Shown here piece after piece: positions 42,873-54,153 of a DNA stretch of 64,000 nucleotides. The stretch lies in NCBI RefSeq assembly GCF_905220365.1, contig NC_061126.1:14818001-14882000 (forward strand). Direction: 5' to 3'. Origin of the DNA: Vanessa cardui. Lineage: Eukaryota; Arthropoda; Insecta; Lepidoptera; Nymphalidae. Under the pieces are notes generated by a model. That model saw nothing but the letters and a program-made list of their open reading frames with translations. It searched no databases and had not been told where the DNA came from. The translations under genes were made by a program, and so were the position numbers. Each line of letters opens with the position of its first letter. The first letter of the stretch is position 1.

Positions 42873-44934
42873 ATGCCGTTCTCAATGCTTAAACTATCTA
42901 ATATTATATAAAAACGATACAAGTATGATAATAACACTTTTTTATATAATTATGTATGTATAAATCCCACATGTTATTTTTAGTTTCGTTATTTAAATAA
43001 ATAAATTTAGGTAGCTTTTTGCGAGTCTTCGAATCATTTCGTTTGAAGTTGGCTTCACAATTTATGAGATCCAAAAATGTCAAGTGCTAGAACGCTTACG
43101 TGCCTAACTGATTCGAATCAGTTCAAAGGACCAGTGAATTTTGTGCTAGTTTTCCAAGTCATTTAACAGTTGAGGGGGTTCAAATCCAAGTCATTCTTCA
43201 TAAAACGATATCTTTAAGCATACGACTTCTAATTTTGTTGTAATTATGTTAAAACCTGAAGTATTGATTTTCGTTAAAGTGATATTGAACCTATCAGAAA
43301 TTCATAATAGCATTATTATTATGGTGTTAAACCTTCAAATATTATTACCCAAATGGAACCAAAATATTAGCTCATTTGTTTCTCAATTCTTTCAAGTTAA
43401 TTCCAAATATTATATATCTTACTATTACTTATACTTAGTATATTTGTTACAATTACATTTATTATTTTTATATATAATAAATAAATTATTATTAAGGCAG
43501 TAAATTTATATATAATATTCATACCAATAAAATTTTCCAACATTAAGAAAATGAGAAATAATGGACCGCGAATACTGAGCGAATATTTATAGTAATGAAA
43601 GACAATCTTATGGATATATTGAATATATGTATGTATTCTTAAAATGCACTAAAAAGGAATTTAATTTCCACCCTTAAATAAATGGTGATAAAGGAATGGT
43701 ATTGAGTCGTACGAGCGGGAATGCGACCGCGGCGTGAGCCAAGAGAATGCAATGTATGTGCAAATTGTTATTTTACAAATTATTTTCTACATTCACTACG
43801 CCAGAAATATCAGGAGCTACAATGGTCGGAATAACAATAGAAGTTTTAACCTAAGTGTATAATTTACACAGATTAATAGTTATTTATTTAGAGTGAAAAA
43901 ATGCTTTATTTTTATTTATCATAAAAATCATTGACATTGTTTGTACAAGACTTATATCGTAAACGCTAAAAATGTAAAAAAGTAGTGTATTTAATGCTTT
44001 ATTGTTTGTAGTTGATTTTCTTTATATAGAATGCTAGTGGAAAATTAAAAAGGCTAAATGATTATGACTCATAGACATTAACAACAGCTTCAATTAGAGA
44101 TTTAAAAAATGTACCCTAATAACATGCTAAGTTTTTTTTTTTGACCAGACATTCAATAGTTCTGACTTTAGACGATTTTGTAGTACATGTTAATAAATAA
44201 ATTATATTTTATTAAAAAATATGATTTGTAAAAACTACACTTTAAAAATTTTAAAATTAATAAGACATACTTCCACTTTTAAAATTTGATTTAAATTAAA
44301 AACGAGTAATTTATTTTATCAATTAAAGCATGTCTAATTATATGAAAAACGCAAAGCTTTGAGCTATTTTTCAAACGAAAATCCGATTCAATAAAATTAA
44401 GAGGTTTCACCGATTTACTTCACTCGTAGTTTCTTACGTTGAAAGTTGTAACAAAGAAGTTAGTTGAGTGTAAGTAATGTAGTTTGACTGCATTAATAAA
44501 CTCCTGTAAGTTTTTTGGCAACAAACTTCCAGCACTTCTCTAAAGACTTTAAATTTGATTCAGTGGTTTTGCTTCATGCACTTATTTGAAAACAAGGGAT
44601 ATTTACTACGTACAAAGTTGTAACGTGTGCTGAGTTTAATTTCGTTTATCACGAAGACTGCTTTTTATTACATATGTCATTCTTGATATTAACAAACTTT
44701 TCGATGTTGTTTTTACTAAAAATTAGCTGCTGTAAACCTTAAATAAATAAATCTATATATACAAATATATATAAATTGCAAACACTTTAATCGTCTTAAT
44801 TTAAGTTGATTTTCCGGAGAATCCATTTGTTCCCTTGCATCGTCTACATAATGGAGTTTAATGTGGCTCTTGTTATATTTTAATACGACTTATTTTATTA
44901 AATATTTTAATGTATTACTTTAACATAGATTTTC
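42873..44934. other. AT-rich single-copy DNA, no gene seen
   Basis: Chance ORFs of up to 85 codons, rich in I/L/Y/N as expected from AT-rich DNA. No repeat family recognised. Confidence 0.55.
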
Positions 44935-45090
44935 ATCTGAGTCATGCTCATTTCATCGCCGAATTTTTGACACCGAATCGAGCATGGGATGAATTATAAA
45001 CAGAAAATATGAATAAAATCAAATGTGCTCGAACTCGCAATCATCGGTTACGATTCACTCGTTCTAACCACAGAGACATCATGACTATTG
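44935..45090 (-). repeat. SINE-A, partial old copy
   Basis: TTTCATCGCCGAATT, GAGCATGGGATGAATTATAA and the head (CAATCATCGGTTACGATTCA; CGTTCTAACCACAGAG) in minus orientation. Confidence 0.6.
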
Positions 45091-45097
45091 AGTCGTG

Positions 45098-45340
45098 AGG
45101 TCGTATTGACGACGTCCGTGGTCAAGTAGATTGTACACCGATATTTATGGGTTTGCTATCCCGGGTTCGATATCCGGTCGAGTCGATGTAGAAAAAGTTC
45201 ATTAGTTTTCTAAGTTGTCTTGGGTCTGAGCTTTTGTGGTACCGTCGTTACTTCTTATTTTCCATAATAAGTGTTTTAGCTACTTACATAGAGAGCAGAA
45301 TAATGTAGTCCAATATTTTTATATCATTTATTAATATGAC
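45098..45340 (+). repeat. SINE-D, near complete, plus strand
   Basis: TTGACGACGTCCGTGGTCAA, ACACCGATATTTATGGGT, the GGGTTCGATATCC B box, AAGTTCATTAGTTTTCTAAG, TTGTCTTGGGTCTGAG and CATAGAGAGCAGAATAATG. Confidence 0.75.
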
Positions 45341-45379
45341 AGTTGAGAACAAATCCTATTACATAAATTGTATAAAAAA

Positions 45380-45735
45380 GCGCTAGCGTCGTATAATACA
45401 TCCGCAATCTAGGTAATTTCCCATCACGACAAATTCCGGTCCCTTTTGAACGATAAGACAAACAAATTGTGGAAAATATTTGAATGAGAATGGTCCATTT
45501 TTGTAGAACACTAATGTGTGAACGGAAAGGCGGCCGGCGAGGGCGTCCCTAATATTATCTGTTTTATTTTTTCCGGATTCGTATGAAAGAGAACAACAAA
45601 TCGCGCCCTCCATTGTGAAATCACGGGCTATGTTATTTTTGTGGTCTTTATGGCTTTATTTGTCGCTGTTCCACGGTGTTTTGGTTTCCACTTCAGGTGG
45701 CTTGAGAATGATGGCCGTTTGAGAACAAATATTAT
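45380..45735. other. GC-richer island, candidate conserved non-coding DNA
   Basis: Mixed composition (GGAAAGGCGGCCGGCGAGGG; AATCGCGCCCTCCATTGTGA) in an AT-rich setting. A 76-codon minus-strand ORF covers much of it but resembles no protein I know. Could be an enhancer, promoter or non-coding exon. Confidence 0.3.
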
Positions 45736-46189
45736 TACTAAAATTGCTTTATATGATGTAGCGTTTTATTGATACTATTTCTTTTTTTTATTACAGTATT
45801 ATTGTTAAGCCAGTCCATACACAAAGGTTTTATCCATCCAACTTAACTTACTCACTTTTATTTTAATTAATATTTGTTTTAATATAATAACAGTCTTCGT
45901 TGAAATCAATTCGTAAGCAATTAAAAATATCGATTAATAATAGGCTTGTTGATTAACGACTTTTTATTTAAATTTCTCGAAAACACTTGTGTATGTATGT
46001 TAATTTAATCATCCTAAAATGAATATCAAAACGTCAACATTAATAAAGGCACAGTTAAAAGTATAAAGTCATCTTACCCGAACCGACATATCATCAATAA
46101 ATATATACAGGATGCTCGTATAAAATAAATATTTACTTACCTGTTTTTATTTCGATCCGCATCCGATAACAAAACGGTAAGAGATCTGT
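45736..46189. other. AT-rich DNA, no gene seen
   Basis: Nothing recognised. Confidence 0.5.
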
Positions 46190-46490
46190 ATCGCGTAATA
46201 AAAGTATCGCTTAGCACGTTTCCTTTCAATATTTCCCAATTTGATTCGGTATACGCTTCTCCGAGACAATGGAAAGTAATCGACAGTGACACTGGAGGGG
46301 GGTTAAATTTCGTTAAAATAAAAGCGCACAGAGAACGAAAGATATAGCGCCTACGTGGTCGCCGTGAGATCCCGGCTGCTCCTGCGATAGAGAATTGGAA
46401 AAGCTTTTATAATCCGGCACGTGACATACATGTTCAAACAACGTAGCGCACATTCCGCATCGAGACGGTCGCTCGTAATTCTTTTTTCAA
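46190..46490. other. GC-richer island, candidate conserved non-coding DNA
   Basis: AAGATATAGCGCCTACGTGG, CCGTGAGATCCCGGCTGCTC and CCGCATCGAGACGGTCGCTC stand out against the AT-rich flanks. No open frame spans it. Possible regulatory sequence or 5' untranslated exon. Confidence 0.3.
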
Positions 46491-46796
46491 ATATATAGAA
46501 TTATTATGCTATATAACGTATATTCTGTAAGTCATAATTCGAATTTTTTTATCGATTGGTATGAAAATCGATTTTTCAGAAAGAAATGAATTACTTAAAT
46601 CATTAATTTTTTACTGTACATTCAAATTGCGTCAATCGATATTCCATTATTAAAAAAAAGGTAAAACAAAAATATGTTCAACACAAAAAGCGGTCTCATT
46701 TCTTATTAGCTATTTCTATTTGAAAATTATATTAGGTGATGTATTAATTCACACTTACCTTTAAATATTAATAAATATACAACTATGTCAAAACAT

Positions 46797-46800
<4 letters not shown>

Positions 46801-46856
<56 letters not shown>
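46801..46856. repeat. (TA)n microsatellite, ~56 bp
   Basis: Uninterrupted TA dinucleotides. The YIYIYI peptide it encodes on the minus strand is not a gene. Confidence 0.95.
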
Positions 46857-46862
<6 letters not shown>

Positions 46863-46899
46863 GAAATAAAATATACTTAGAAACATTATCATACATTCA

Positions 46900-47470
46900 C
46901 TATACATAATGTTTCTTAAGTCGCCCTTATTGATCATCGAGGCGACCTCGATAAAATATTTCTTCCAATAAAATAAATCATAACACATATCGATTTCAAA
47001 ATATCGATTTGTAAATATCGAATCGTAAAAATCATTCGCGGAACGGAATGAATGAATTAGGATGCCAGCCACGTTACAATTCGATCTTCGTGTTATCCAA
47101 GTTTCGTATCATTTCATTATTCGGTCGGATCAAATTGGAACAACATTCAAATATAACTGTTTACCTATGCATGAAGTCAGTAAAATTATACTCCACGTGA
47201 TCGAAATACTGTATTCCCAGCCGGGTAATCTACGTATAAAAACGGTGATATATTCGACGGTACAAATAAAGGTATTTTAATATATGAAGCCACTTTCCCA
47301 CGGCTTTGTTGTCCTGAAACATTTACGACATTATTACAGAGGCGCGTGCCCTTATATTATAAACAAACGCAAACAATTTGCCTTGTTTTACATAATCTCT
47401 CGAAATTGGATATGAATAAGCGCCGTCAGGTGGGTTCGTTCACTTATTCCTGCTGGTATTGTATTATGTG
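46900..47470. other. Mixed-composition single-copy DNA
   Basis: Includes TTGATCATCGAGGCGACCTC, GATCGAAATACTG and GGAAATTGG-like stretches, then AATAAGCGCCGTCAGGTGGG near 47413. Together with the two preceding islands this makes ~2 kb of less AT-rich DNA. A 72-codon plus ORF at 47062 is not recognisable. Confidence 0.3.
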
Positions 47471-47674
47471 TATATTATCAAGATTCAAATTTAGAAGATA
47501 AATCTTTGATGTTTTCTCATTTTGTTGTATTATATATGTTATATTACAAAGTAATTTTCCATTTGTGAGTCACATGGTTTCATATATAGATAAGTCTTAT
47601 CGTGGCTTTGCCATTGAAGCCTTTTAAAGTCAAATGTAACGCAGATGATATTGAATAAGAAATATATACATTTA

Positions 47675-47865
47675 TTATCAAATAGGCAGGCAAATCTGAT
47701 GGTAACTGGTCACCGCCGCTCATAGAGATTAGCACCGTAAACATTTTTAATCATATATGTATATATATATATACATTATATATATTCAGTGTGTATTCAT
47801 AATACATTTTCAGTAGTCCACCAAACTTGTGAACAGAGCTATTACATCCGTCTGTATTTATTGTA
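47675..47865 (+). repeat. Family B, old copy
   Basis: AATCTGATGGTAACTGGTCA, CCGCTCATAGAGATTAGC and GTCCACCAAACTTGTGAAC follow family B order. An ATATATAT expansion sits in the middle. Confidence 0.55.
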
Positions 47866-47884
47866 ATTATTATACGTGCTAGCC

Positions 47885-47992
47885 CAAGAGTTAAAGAGAA
47901 AACCATCGTGAGGAAACCTTCCTCCAACCCACATTGGAACAGCGTGGTGAAATATGTTCCAAACCCTCTCCTATTACCTTACTTTACATTAG
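47885..47992 (+). repeat. SINE-A, 3' fragment
   Basis: AAACCATCGTGAGGAAACCTT, CACATTGGAACAGCGTGGTG and AATATGTTCCAAACCCTCTC, ending in the TTACCTTACTTTAC tail. Confidence 0.7.
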
Positions 47993-48339
47993 GTACTAGA
48001 GAGGTGCTATGGCTTTAAAAAAAAACTAATGTGTGCACAGACGTCGTCAGTATACGAAATCAAAACCAAGCTTGTCATAAAATTCGAAATTTCTAAAAAA
48101 CCGTTGAATGAAAGCGAAGTTTCGCGGGCTACCCACTAGTCTACATGAATGACACCTAGCGGTGGATGCGCTCAGACAGACAGCGGGACGCAGCTGTGTT
48201 CTCTGTGTTATAATACGTATAGTACGACCAAATTTAGATATAGCATCGGCAAAATTAGTAAAACCGATCACACCCGAATTAAGTACGCTATCCGAAATTA
48301 TTAATTACATAATAATATAATTTTTGTAAATTGACATTT
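47993..48339. other. Single-copy DNA with a possible Helitron-like end fragment
   Basis: AAGCGAAGTTTCGCGGGC followed by TACCCACTAGT near 48113-48141 resembles family H termini. The rest is unrecognised. Confidence 0.35.
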
Positions 48340-48490
48340 AAAAAAAATATAGATCCGGCTGAGTTTCTTTCGCCGGTTCTTCTCAGGTCTGAGGTATTAT
48401 ATTCCGAAACGGTGGTAGATTTTCGACGGTCAATAAGAAAGTGTAAACACTTCTATTTTGAATAAAGGTTTTTGACTTTGACTTTGACTA
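48340..48490 (+). repeat. LINE 3'-tail type E
   Basis: TTTCGCCGGTTCTTCTCAGG, CCGAAACGGTGGTAG, TTGAATAAAGGTTTTTGACT and a TTTGACTTTGACT tail. Confidence 0.65.
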
Positions 48491-48684
48491 TCAATATTTA
48501 TTTCTTTTGTAAATATGATCATTACACAAACGTAATAACTTGTAGTATCATATGACCTAATATATTCGTCAATTTGACACGTCGATTTACATGCACTTAC
48601 TTTCTCAGAACTGACGCGAGAATCTATAGAGACGAATAGCGTCGAATAGCGCGATAGGGAGCTATTTCTATTCAAAACAAATCA

Positions 48685-48830
48685 AAAAATCAAAATAAAC
48701 TTCATTCAAATAAGCTTTAACAAGCACTTTTAAATCGTCTTTTTACAATTAAGTGAAGCTACCACCGGTTCGGAAAGTAGATTCTACCGAGTAGAACCGC
48801 CATTAAACTCAGTAGTTACTTTTTACTAAT
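48685..48830 (-). repeat. LINE 3'-tail type E, inverted
   Basis: AATCAAAATAAACTTCATTC, CACTTTTAAATCGTC, ACCACCGGTTCGGAAAGTAG and CCGAGTAGAACCGCC. It lies in opposite orientation to the copy 200 bp upstream. Confidence 0.65.
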
Positions 48831-50630
48831 CAGCAATAATCTGTTTTATAGAATTTGCCGATGCTTCATCTAAGTTGTGTCGTACAATAGTGATTTATAT
48901 AAACATTCTATTTATCAAGATCATGAATGTATAATATTTAACCTCGGATTCAACAGTTTTTACTCGACATTAATGTCCACGTTTCAATAAAAACCAATGT
49001 CACTTCCTTTGTTTAAAAGGAAATCCCTTGTGGTTTAGGAAAGTTAATATTTCCTTTACAAGAAACTCGTTACTCGGACGGTGATGTATATCATAAACAC
49101 GAAGCGGTTCAAAACAAATATCCTTTTGTGACAACTCTAGATTATTTGCTACTTTGTTTCTTTTTTTTATTGCTGCATCGAGTCAAAAATTATTGGAAAA
49201 TTTTAACTTGCGTATTAATTATACTTTAGTTTCAATATATTATAGAACCAGTAATTAATTTAAAAAAAAAAACTTATTTGCAAAGGACTATTCAACTAAG
49301 CAGATATTATATAATTGTGTTTGTTCACACACACAGGCGTATTGCACTGTCTATTCCCTCATTATCCCACGGGGCGACCATGTGACAGCGGACAGCTTTC
49401 CAAGGAACTAGTAAGTAGTATTGCCTACTTTCTTTACCCTGCTTCTGCCGAGTATTCTAAAGAAGAAGAAGACTTCGAAATCTGAATTATAGTCTAGCCA
49501 CTTAACTAACTAAGCATTAAATTTAGTCATTTATAATAATATACCGGAAAATACATTTTTAAATGAACGGGAATCTCATAAATTTTATGAAAACACAATC
49601 GCCGTAATCAAAAACCCGTATCGCGTATGAAAATCATATTAAGCTATGGGTATTCAAAAGCCAAATGACCGGCTCTAACGAGCATACTGTGCGACGCGGA
49701 GTCCTTGCCTCTTGTGGTTTCTATAGAAGCCAGTATTATGTCATTACACTGTGTTATTCTGTAAATAGCCTGAAGACATTTATTCCTCTGCATTTTGCGT
49801 TTTAAAGTCCTTGAATAAACATTTGCTTTATCGCTAGCTTTATTTTAATGCTCAGTGGGAGTTGACAATATTGCACCAATTTAAAATAGTCATTTTTTTA
49901 AACATTTTACTAAAGACTATTTTACAGTGTGAAATCTCGTCATGAATATGCATAGTAATGAGTTGGAACACTTTTATTCTTATTAGCTCAGTATTAAGAC
50001 ATATTTTATCTTGAATATTTCATTATAAACACTGTGTTTAAATTACATAGCACACATACGTACTTTTAAAAATAAATTAAATTAATATTTCTCTATTTTT
50101 ATTAATAAAATATGATATTTGTCTTTCTATTTAAAATCAACAATATAATTATAAACACTAAAGTAACTTAGAAGGATTTTATTTTAAAAAAAAAACTTAA
50201 TCAATTTAATTTGTGAGTCCATATAACAAACACTTAACATAAATAAAACTTAGTTTAATTTATATTCGCGCTTAACAATGATTGATCCAGATTACTTACA
50301 AGCACAAGGTTTTCTGGCATATTGCACTTATATGTACATCGCAGTTCCATAGGTTGATGAAATATTTTATAAGACTCTATTGGGAGTGGTATCCACTTAC
50401 TATGACGCGACTGGAAGGCCCGTATCTGTGTTACACAGTACAAATACACAGTTTTAATGACCATTTTTAAATTACAGAGTTTATAAATGTTGATAAATTG
50501 GTTAATTCACGATGTCAAGTTATGACATGATCACTAAATTATATTACAAGTTAAAAAAAATCAAACTACTAATTAGCCTCTAAAAATTGCAATTAAATTT
50601 CACGAATTCAAACTATTTTAAATAACTGTA
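48831..50630. other. Single-copy DNA, no gene seen
   Basis: A GC-richer patch at 49330-49470 (CCCACGGGGCGACCATGTGA) may be an old repeat. The stretch 49600-49800 is also less AT-rich. No ORF exceeds 70 codons. Confidence 0.45.
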
Positions 50631-50639
50631 TACTCAATA

Positions 50640-50910
50640 GAAACTGTTAACTTTGTCGTGAAAAGCGTCTAATGTGCACGACGCTAGCAGATAGGCGTGA
50701 AAAATATTTCGTAATGGGCGCATTTAAAATGTAGCACGCGTTTAGTGGGAGATAGATATAGCGAAATTTCTTTTAGTGAGGTAAAATTTTCGCTCGCCCT
50801 CCTCATTAGTGAGCACCTTTGAATGGACGCGCATCCCGCTTCACGTTTGCAATTCACTTTTCACATTTACACACTTCTTATGGTAGCGTTCTACGTTCTT
50901 GAATTAAATT
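50640..50910. other. GC-richer island, candidate conserved non-coding DNA
   Basis: GTGCACGACGCTAGCAGATAG, TGTAGCACGCGTTTAGTGGG and GAATGGACGCGCATCCCGC. Not open in any long frame. Possible regulatory element. Confidence 0.3.
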
Positions 50911-52532
50911 TGAAATATGGAACAACTTCTGTTGGTTGTTTATGTTGAAATATGTATAGAGCTTGCTTTTTTATTTGAAAATGATTTGGATGTAGGTTAA
51001 TTATGTTTAAAAATAAAATTATCTCATGACCTAGAACTGTTCAGGATTTGCAAGTAAAATGATGACGGTTTTTATCCATTGCAATTAGTGCCAATCAAGA
51101 GAGAAATTATTAGGTATCCAAAATGATTAAAATATGAAAGGAAAATTTATAAGCTTTCCCAACTTTTACCTATCGTAACCGAGTTGAAAGCTGAAATCAA
51201 TAAAGTGTGCTATCACGTACGGTTGGATCATAAAGTTTGTATTAAGGGCCCTTTTTAGAACCATGCCGTACACAATGCCTAATGGTTTCACTCGCTTTAT
51301 ATTGTAGAGTCGTAGGAAATTTCGTGCAAAGATAAAGTCGGTATAACCCATGAAATACGCTATGATAACTAAAATTTGTTCTACTCATTTTAAACATCAA
51401 AGTTTCAATTTTGGAAATAGTTATTATGATGGCACCATGAATTCATCATGGTGCCATCATTCTTATTTTCGAATTCTTATTGGACGAATCTGAAACAATA
51501 ATTTCATAATCAAAATATGAGTATATACTTCCGGATTTCCATGTAATCATTTTTATTGTTTATCAACGTAACTTAACCGCAAAATATATGATACATTATA
51601 CAAATTCTCCATAAGTGGTCGACGTGCTTGCAAGTATAATTCTAAGTGAACGTATCCCGAGACACATCCTATCAAGGAACTGCGTAGTGTTCTCTATTTG
51701 GTTGTTTATTTTTTGTCTATTTTAAATTACAGGATTTTATTTTCATTTTACACCATATCCAAGTATGCCCATAATATGCCATCCAAAAGCTGGGCTAAGC
51801 AAAGGCTTTAATCCTTTTTGAGCGATAATCCTCCTCGCCTGATTTTCTAAATATTGGACCAATCTACTAACAATAGGTTTACTTCATTAGTCCAACGTCT
51901 CGCAAAGTTATAAGCGTAAGCATACCTGCCTTATATCTTGGTAACTCTCAGTAGTTTGAAGAACCCTACATCAGACATTAGATATTTGGTGCTTATATAT
52001 TTCAGCCATTTCACATAAATTTTTGAGTGATGCCTAACCGTAACACGTGCCATGGGTCTTTCTACCAAGTATGCCAAAGATCTTGTAAGGTTTTCGAACA
52101 GCCGTAGGACGTGGATAGCGCCAAATCTGCTGATTTTTGGTATATCTATTCCCAAAGAGAACAAGACGAATTACGCTGGACCTTATAAGGTTCGCTTAAG
52201 TGCAGTATTCCTTAACTCCTTTATCCAATGGGACGGCTAATCCGACACGACTAGAAAGAGTTCAGGTGCAGAAAAATCGCACTTACTAACTTCGGACTTA
52301 TACTGAGAATTTCTAAACAGAAAACCCCAATAACTTTTTATAGACCTGAGAAATGAAACTAAGAACTCCTGAACTCGAAACGCTGAACAAACGAAGCGTG
52401 TTTATGTTTTTAAACCATTCCAATTTAACTCCAAAACAATTTTTTTACAAAAAAAAAATGTATCTGTTATTAAGTGTTAGATTACAATTGATACTATTTG
52501 ATAAAAAAAAGAATATTATAGAGTACAACGAC
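50911..52532. other. Single-copy DNA, possibly a decayed coding remnant
   Basis: Minus-strand frames of 61 codons (51166-51351) and 77 codons (51931-52164), plus open pieces beyond 52160 in other frames, have less biased composition than the AT-rich background. This is what a heavily mutated coding sequence, for example an old retroelement, would look like. I recognise no domain. Confidence 0.25.
51426..51460. repeat. Perfect palindromic hairpin, 15-bp arms
   Basis: ATGATGGCACCATGA and TCATGGTGCCATCAT are exact reverse complements around a 5-nt loop (ATTCA). Confidence 0.92.
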
Positions 52533-52645
52533 AACAACAACAGCCTGTAAATTTTCAACAGCTGGGCTAAGGCCTCCTCTTCCCTTGAGGAGAAGGTTTG
52601 GACAATATTCCACCACGCTGCAATAATGCGAGTTGGTGGATTATA
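52533..52645 (-). repeat. SINE-A, 3' portion, minus strand
   Basis: CAACAACAACAGCCTGTAAA (GTT-type tail inverted), GCTGGGCTAAGGCCTCCTC, GAGAAGGTTTGG and GCGAGTTGGTGGA. It faces the next copy tail to head. Confidence 0.8.
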
Positions 52646-52670
52646 GTATTTTTATTAATGAAGTGTTAAG

Positions 52671-52895
52671 CCAAGGTGGCCCAGAGGTTAGGACACGTGC
52701 ATCTTAACCGATGATTGCGAGTTCAAATCCAGGCAAGCACTACCGAATATTTATGCACTTATTTTGTGTTTCCATCTCGTGGCTTGGCGGTGAAGGAAAC
52801 ATCGTAAGAAAACCTGCGTGCCTCTAATTTCATCATACAAATATTACCACATGTGTATTCCATCAACTCGCATTGGAACGGCGGATAAAAAAACA
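52671..52895 (+). repeat. SINE-A, tail lost, plus strand
   Basis: AGGTGGCCCAGAGGTTAGGA head, the GTTCAAATCCAGGCAAGC B box, and a body to CGCATTGGAACGGCGG. Inverted relative to the copy 25 bp upstream. Confidence 0.8.
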
Positions 52896-54126
52896 TTTTT
52901 TTTTCAGGATAACCCACGGTTGCCTACGTCACATCACGACCAATAATAGCGATCTTATCTCCGATATAAATATATATTGTGTTTTACATGTTTTCCAAAC
53001 CATAATAATGTATGATATTCAGCAAGAATGGGCATCGAAAACATTAACACACATAAAATAATTCAAGACCAATCTTTAATACACAACAAATAAATTAAAA
53101 CGAATTAAATTAAGACAATTCCAACAACAGCACTCACCAAATGCAATATAAACAGAGAGTAAATGAAATTACGTAATAGTTAATCCATACCAATTATACT
53201 GGACCCTGGGCATTACTCGTCCCTATGTATCCTGTTACCTCGACGAGCTATTTTTTCCTCAATTAAGTTTTCCGCGTTACACCCACAAATGTAACTATTT
53301 CGCAAACATATATTATGTAATTATGTTTCGTTCAATTTTATTCCTTTTACCTATATAGTATTTTAAATGCGACATGTGACAAGAAAATTACTTTAATGTT
53401 ACTATTTTATATAAAATTCGTTTCTATATTTCATATATAACGCAAACATTAATGTTTATTAACTATTTCTCAATACAAATGAATTGTATTGATAGCTTAA
53501 GTTACGTTTTGAAATATACTGTTAATGATCAGCTGGAAAAAGTTACATGTTCGTCCGATTCGAGTATAAGCGCAAATTTTATTTTTTCCTTCAATACGGA
53601 GAACAGCACTATTGAAGTCATACAAATATTATTATTTTTGAAATTTTGATACATAATGCTATAGTATTCATATAAGATTTTAAATGAACATGGTTATTTT
53701 TAAGATTAAAGTTATTGATTTCGGGATTTTTACCATGTTTTCTATTTTTGTACGTGAGACTCGTGAATAAGACGAAATATCACCACCGAACAAAAATAAA
53801 AAAAACATGGTAAATATCACGAAATCAATAACTCTAATAACTATAGTATTTATCCGGATTCGAACTCCCTTGTTAAGTTTCCTCATCTTTTATTTACTGA
53901 GACATTGATTTTTTTTTATATTCCGATACAATTCATATATATTTTTAAGTAAGATAGATATTTGATTAATGAAACATTTGTTTAATAATTAGAAAAATCT
54001 TTGTTCAACTAAACTTATACATGGAAGTTAAATACAAAACCAATTAAACAAAACTTAAACAATACAACATATAATATTAAACAGCTGAATACCGAATTAA
54101 AATAAATTAACAATTTATTTTATACT
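52896..54126. other. AT-rich DNA with a long imperfect hairpin
   Basis: No gene seen. The 53708-53834 inverted repeat is listed separately. Confidence 0.5.
53708..53834. repeat. Long imperfect inverted repeat, ~43-bp arms
   Basis: Arms 53708-53750 and 53791-53834 share GTTATTGATTTCG and ACCATGTTTT in inverted order with a handful of mismatches, around a ~40-nt loop. It could be a snap-back MITE remnant. Confidence 0.7.
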
Positions 54127-54153
54127 CATCATCCTCCTGCCCTTTTCCCAATT

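Noticed and set aside
46788..47072. 94-codon minus ORF ending in a long Y/I repeat
   Set aside because: Half of it is a translated TA microsatellite. No gene evidence.
50911..52330. Nuclear copy of mitochondrial DNA
   Set aside because: No recognisable cytochrome or NADH dehydrogenase peptides in any frame, so the idea was dropped.
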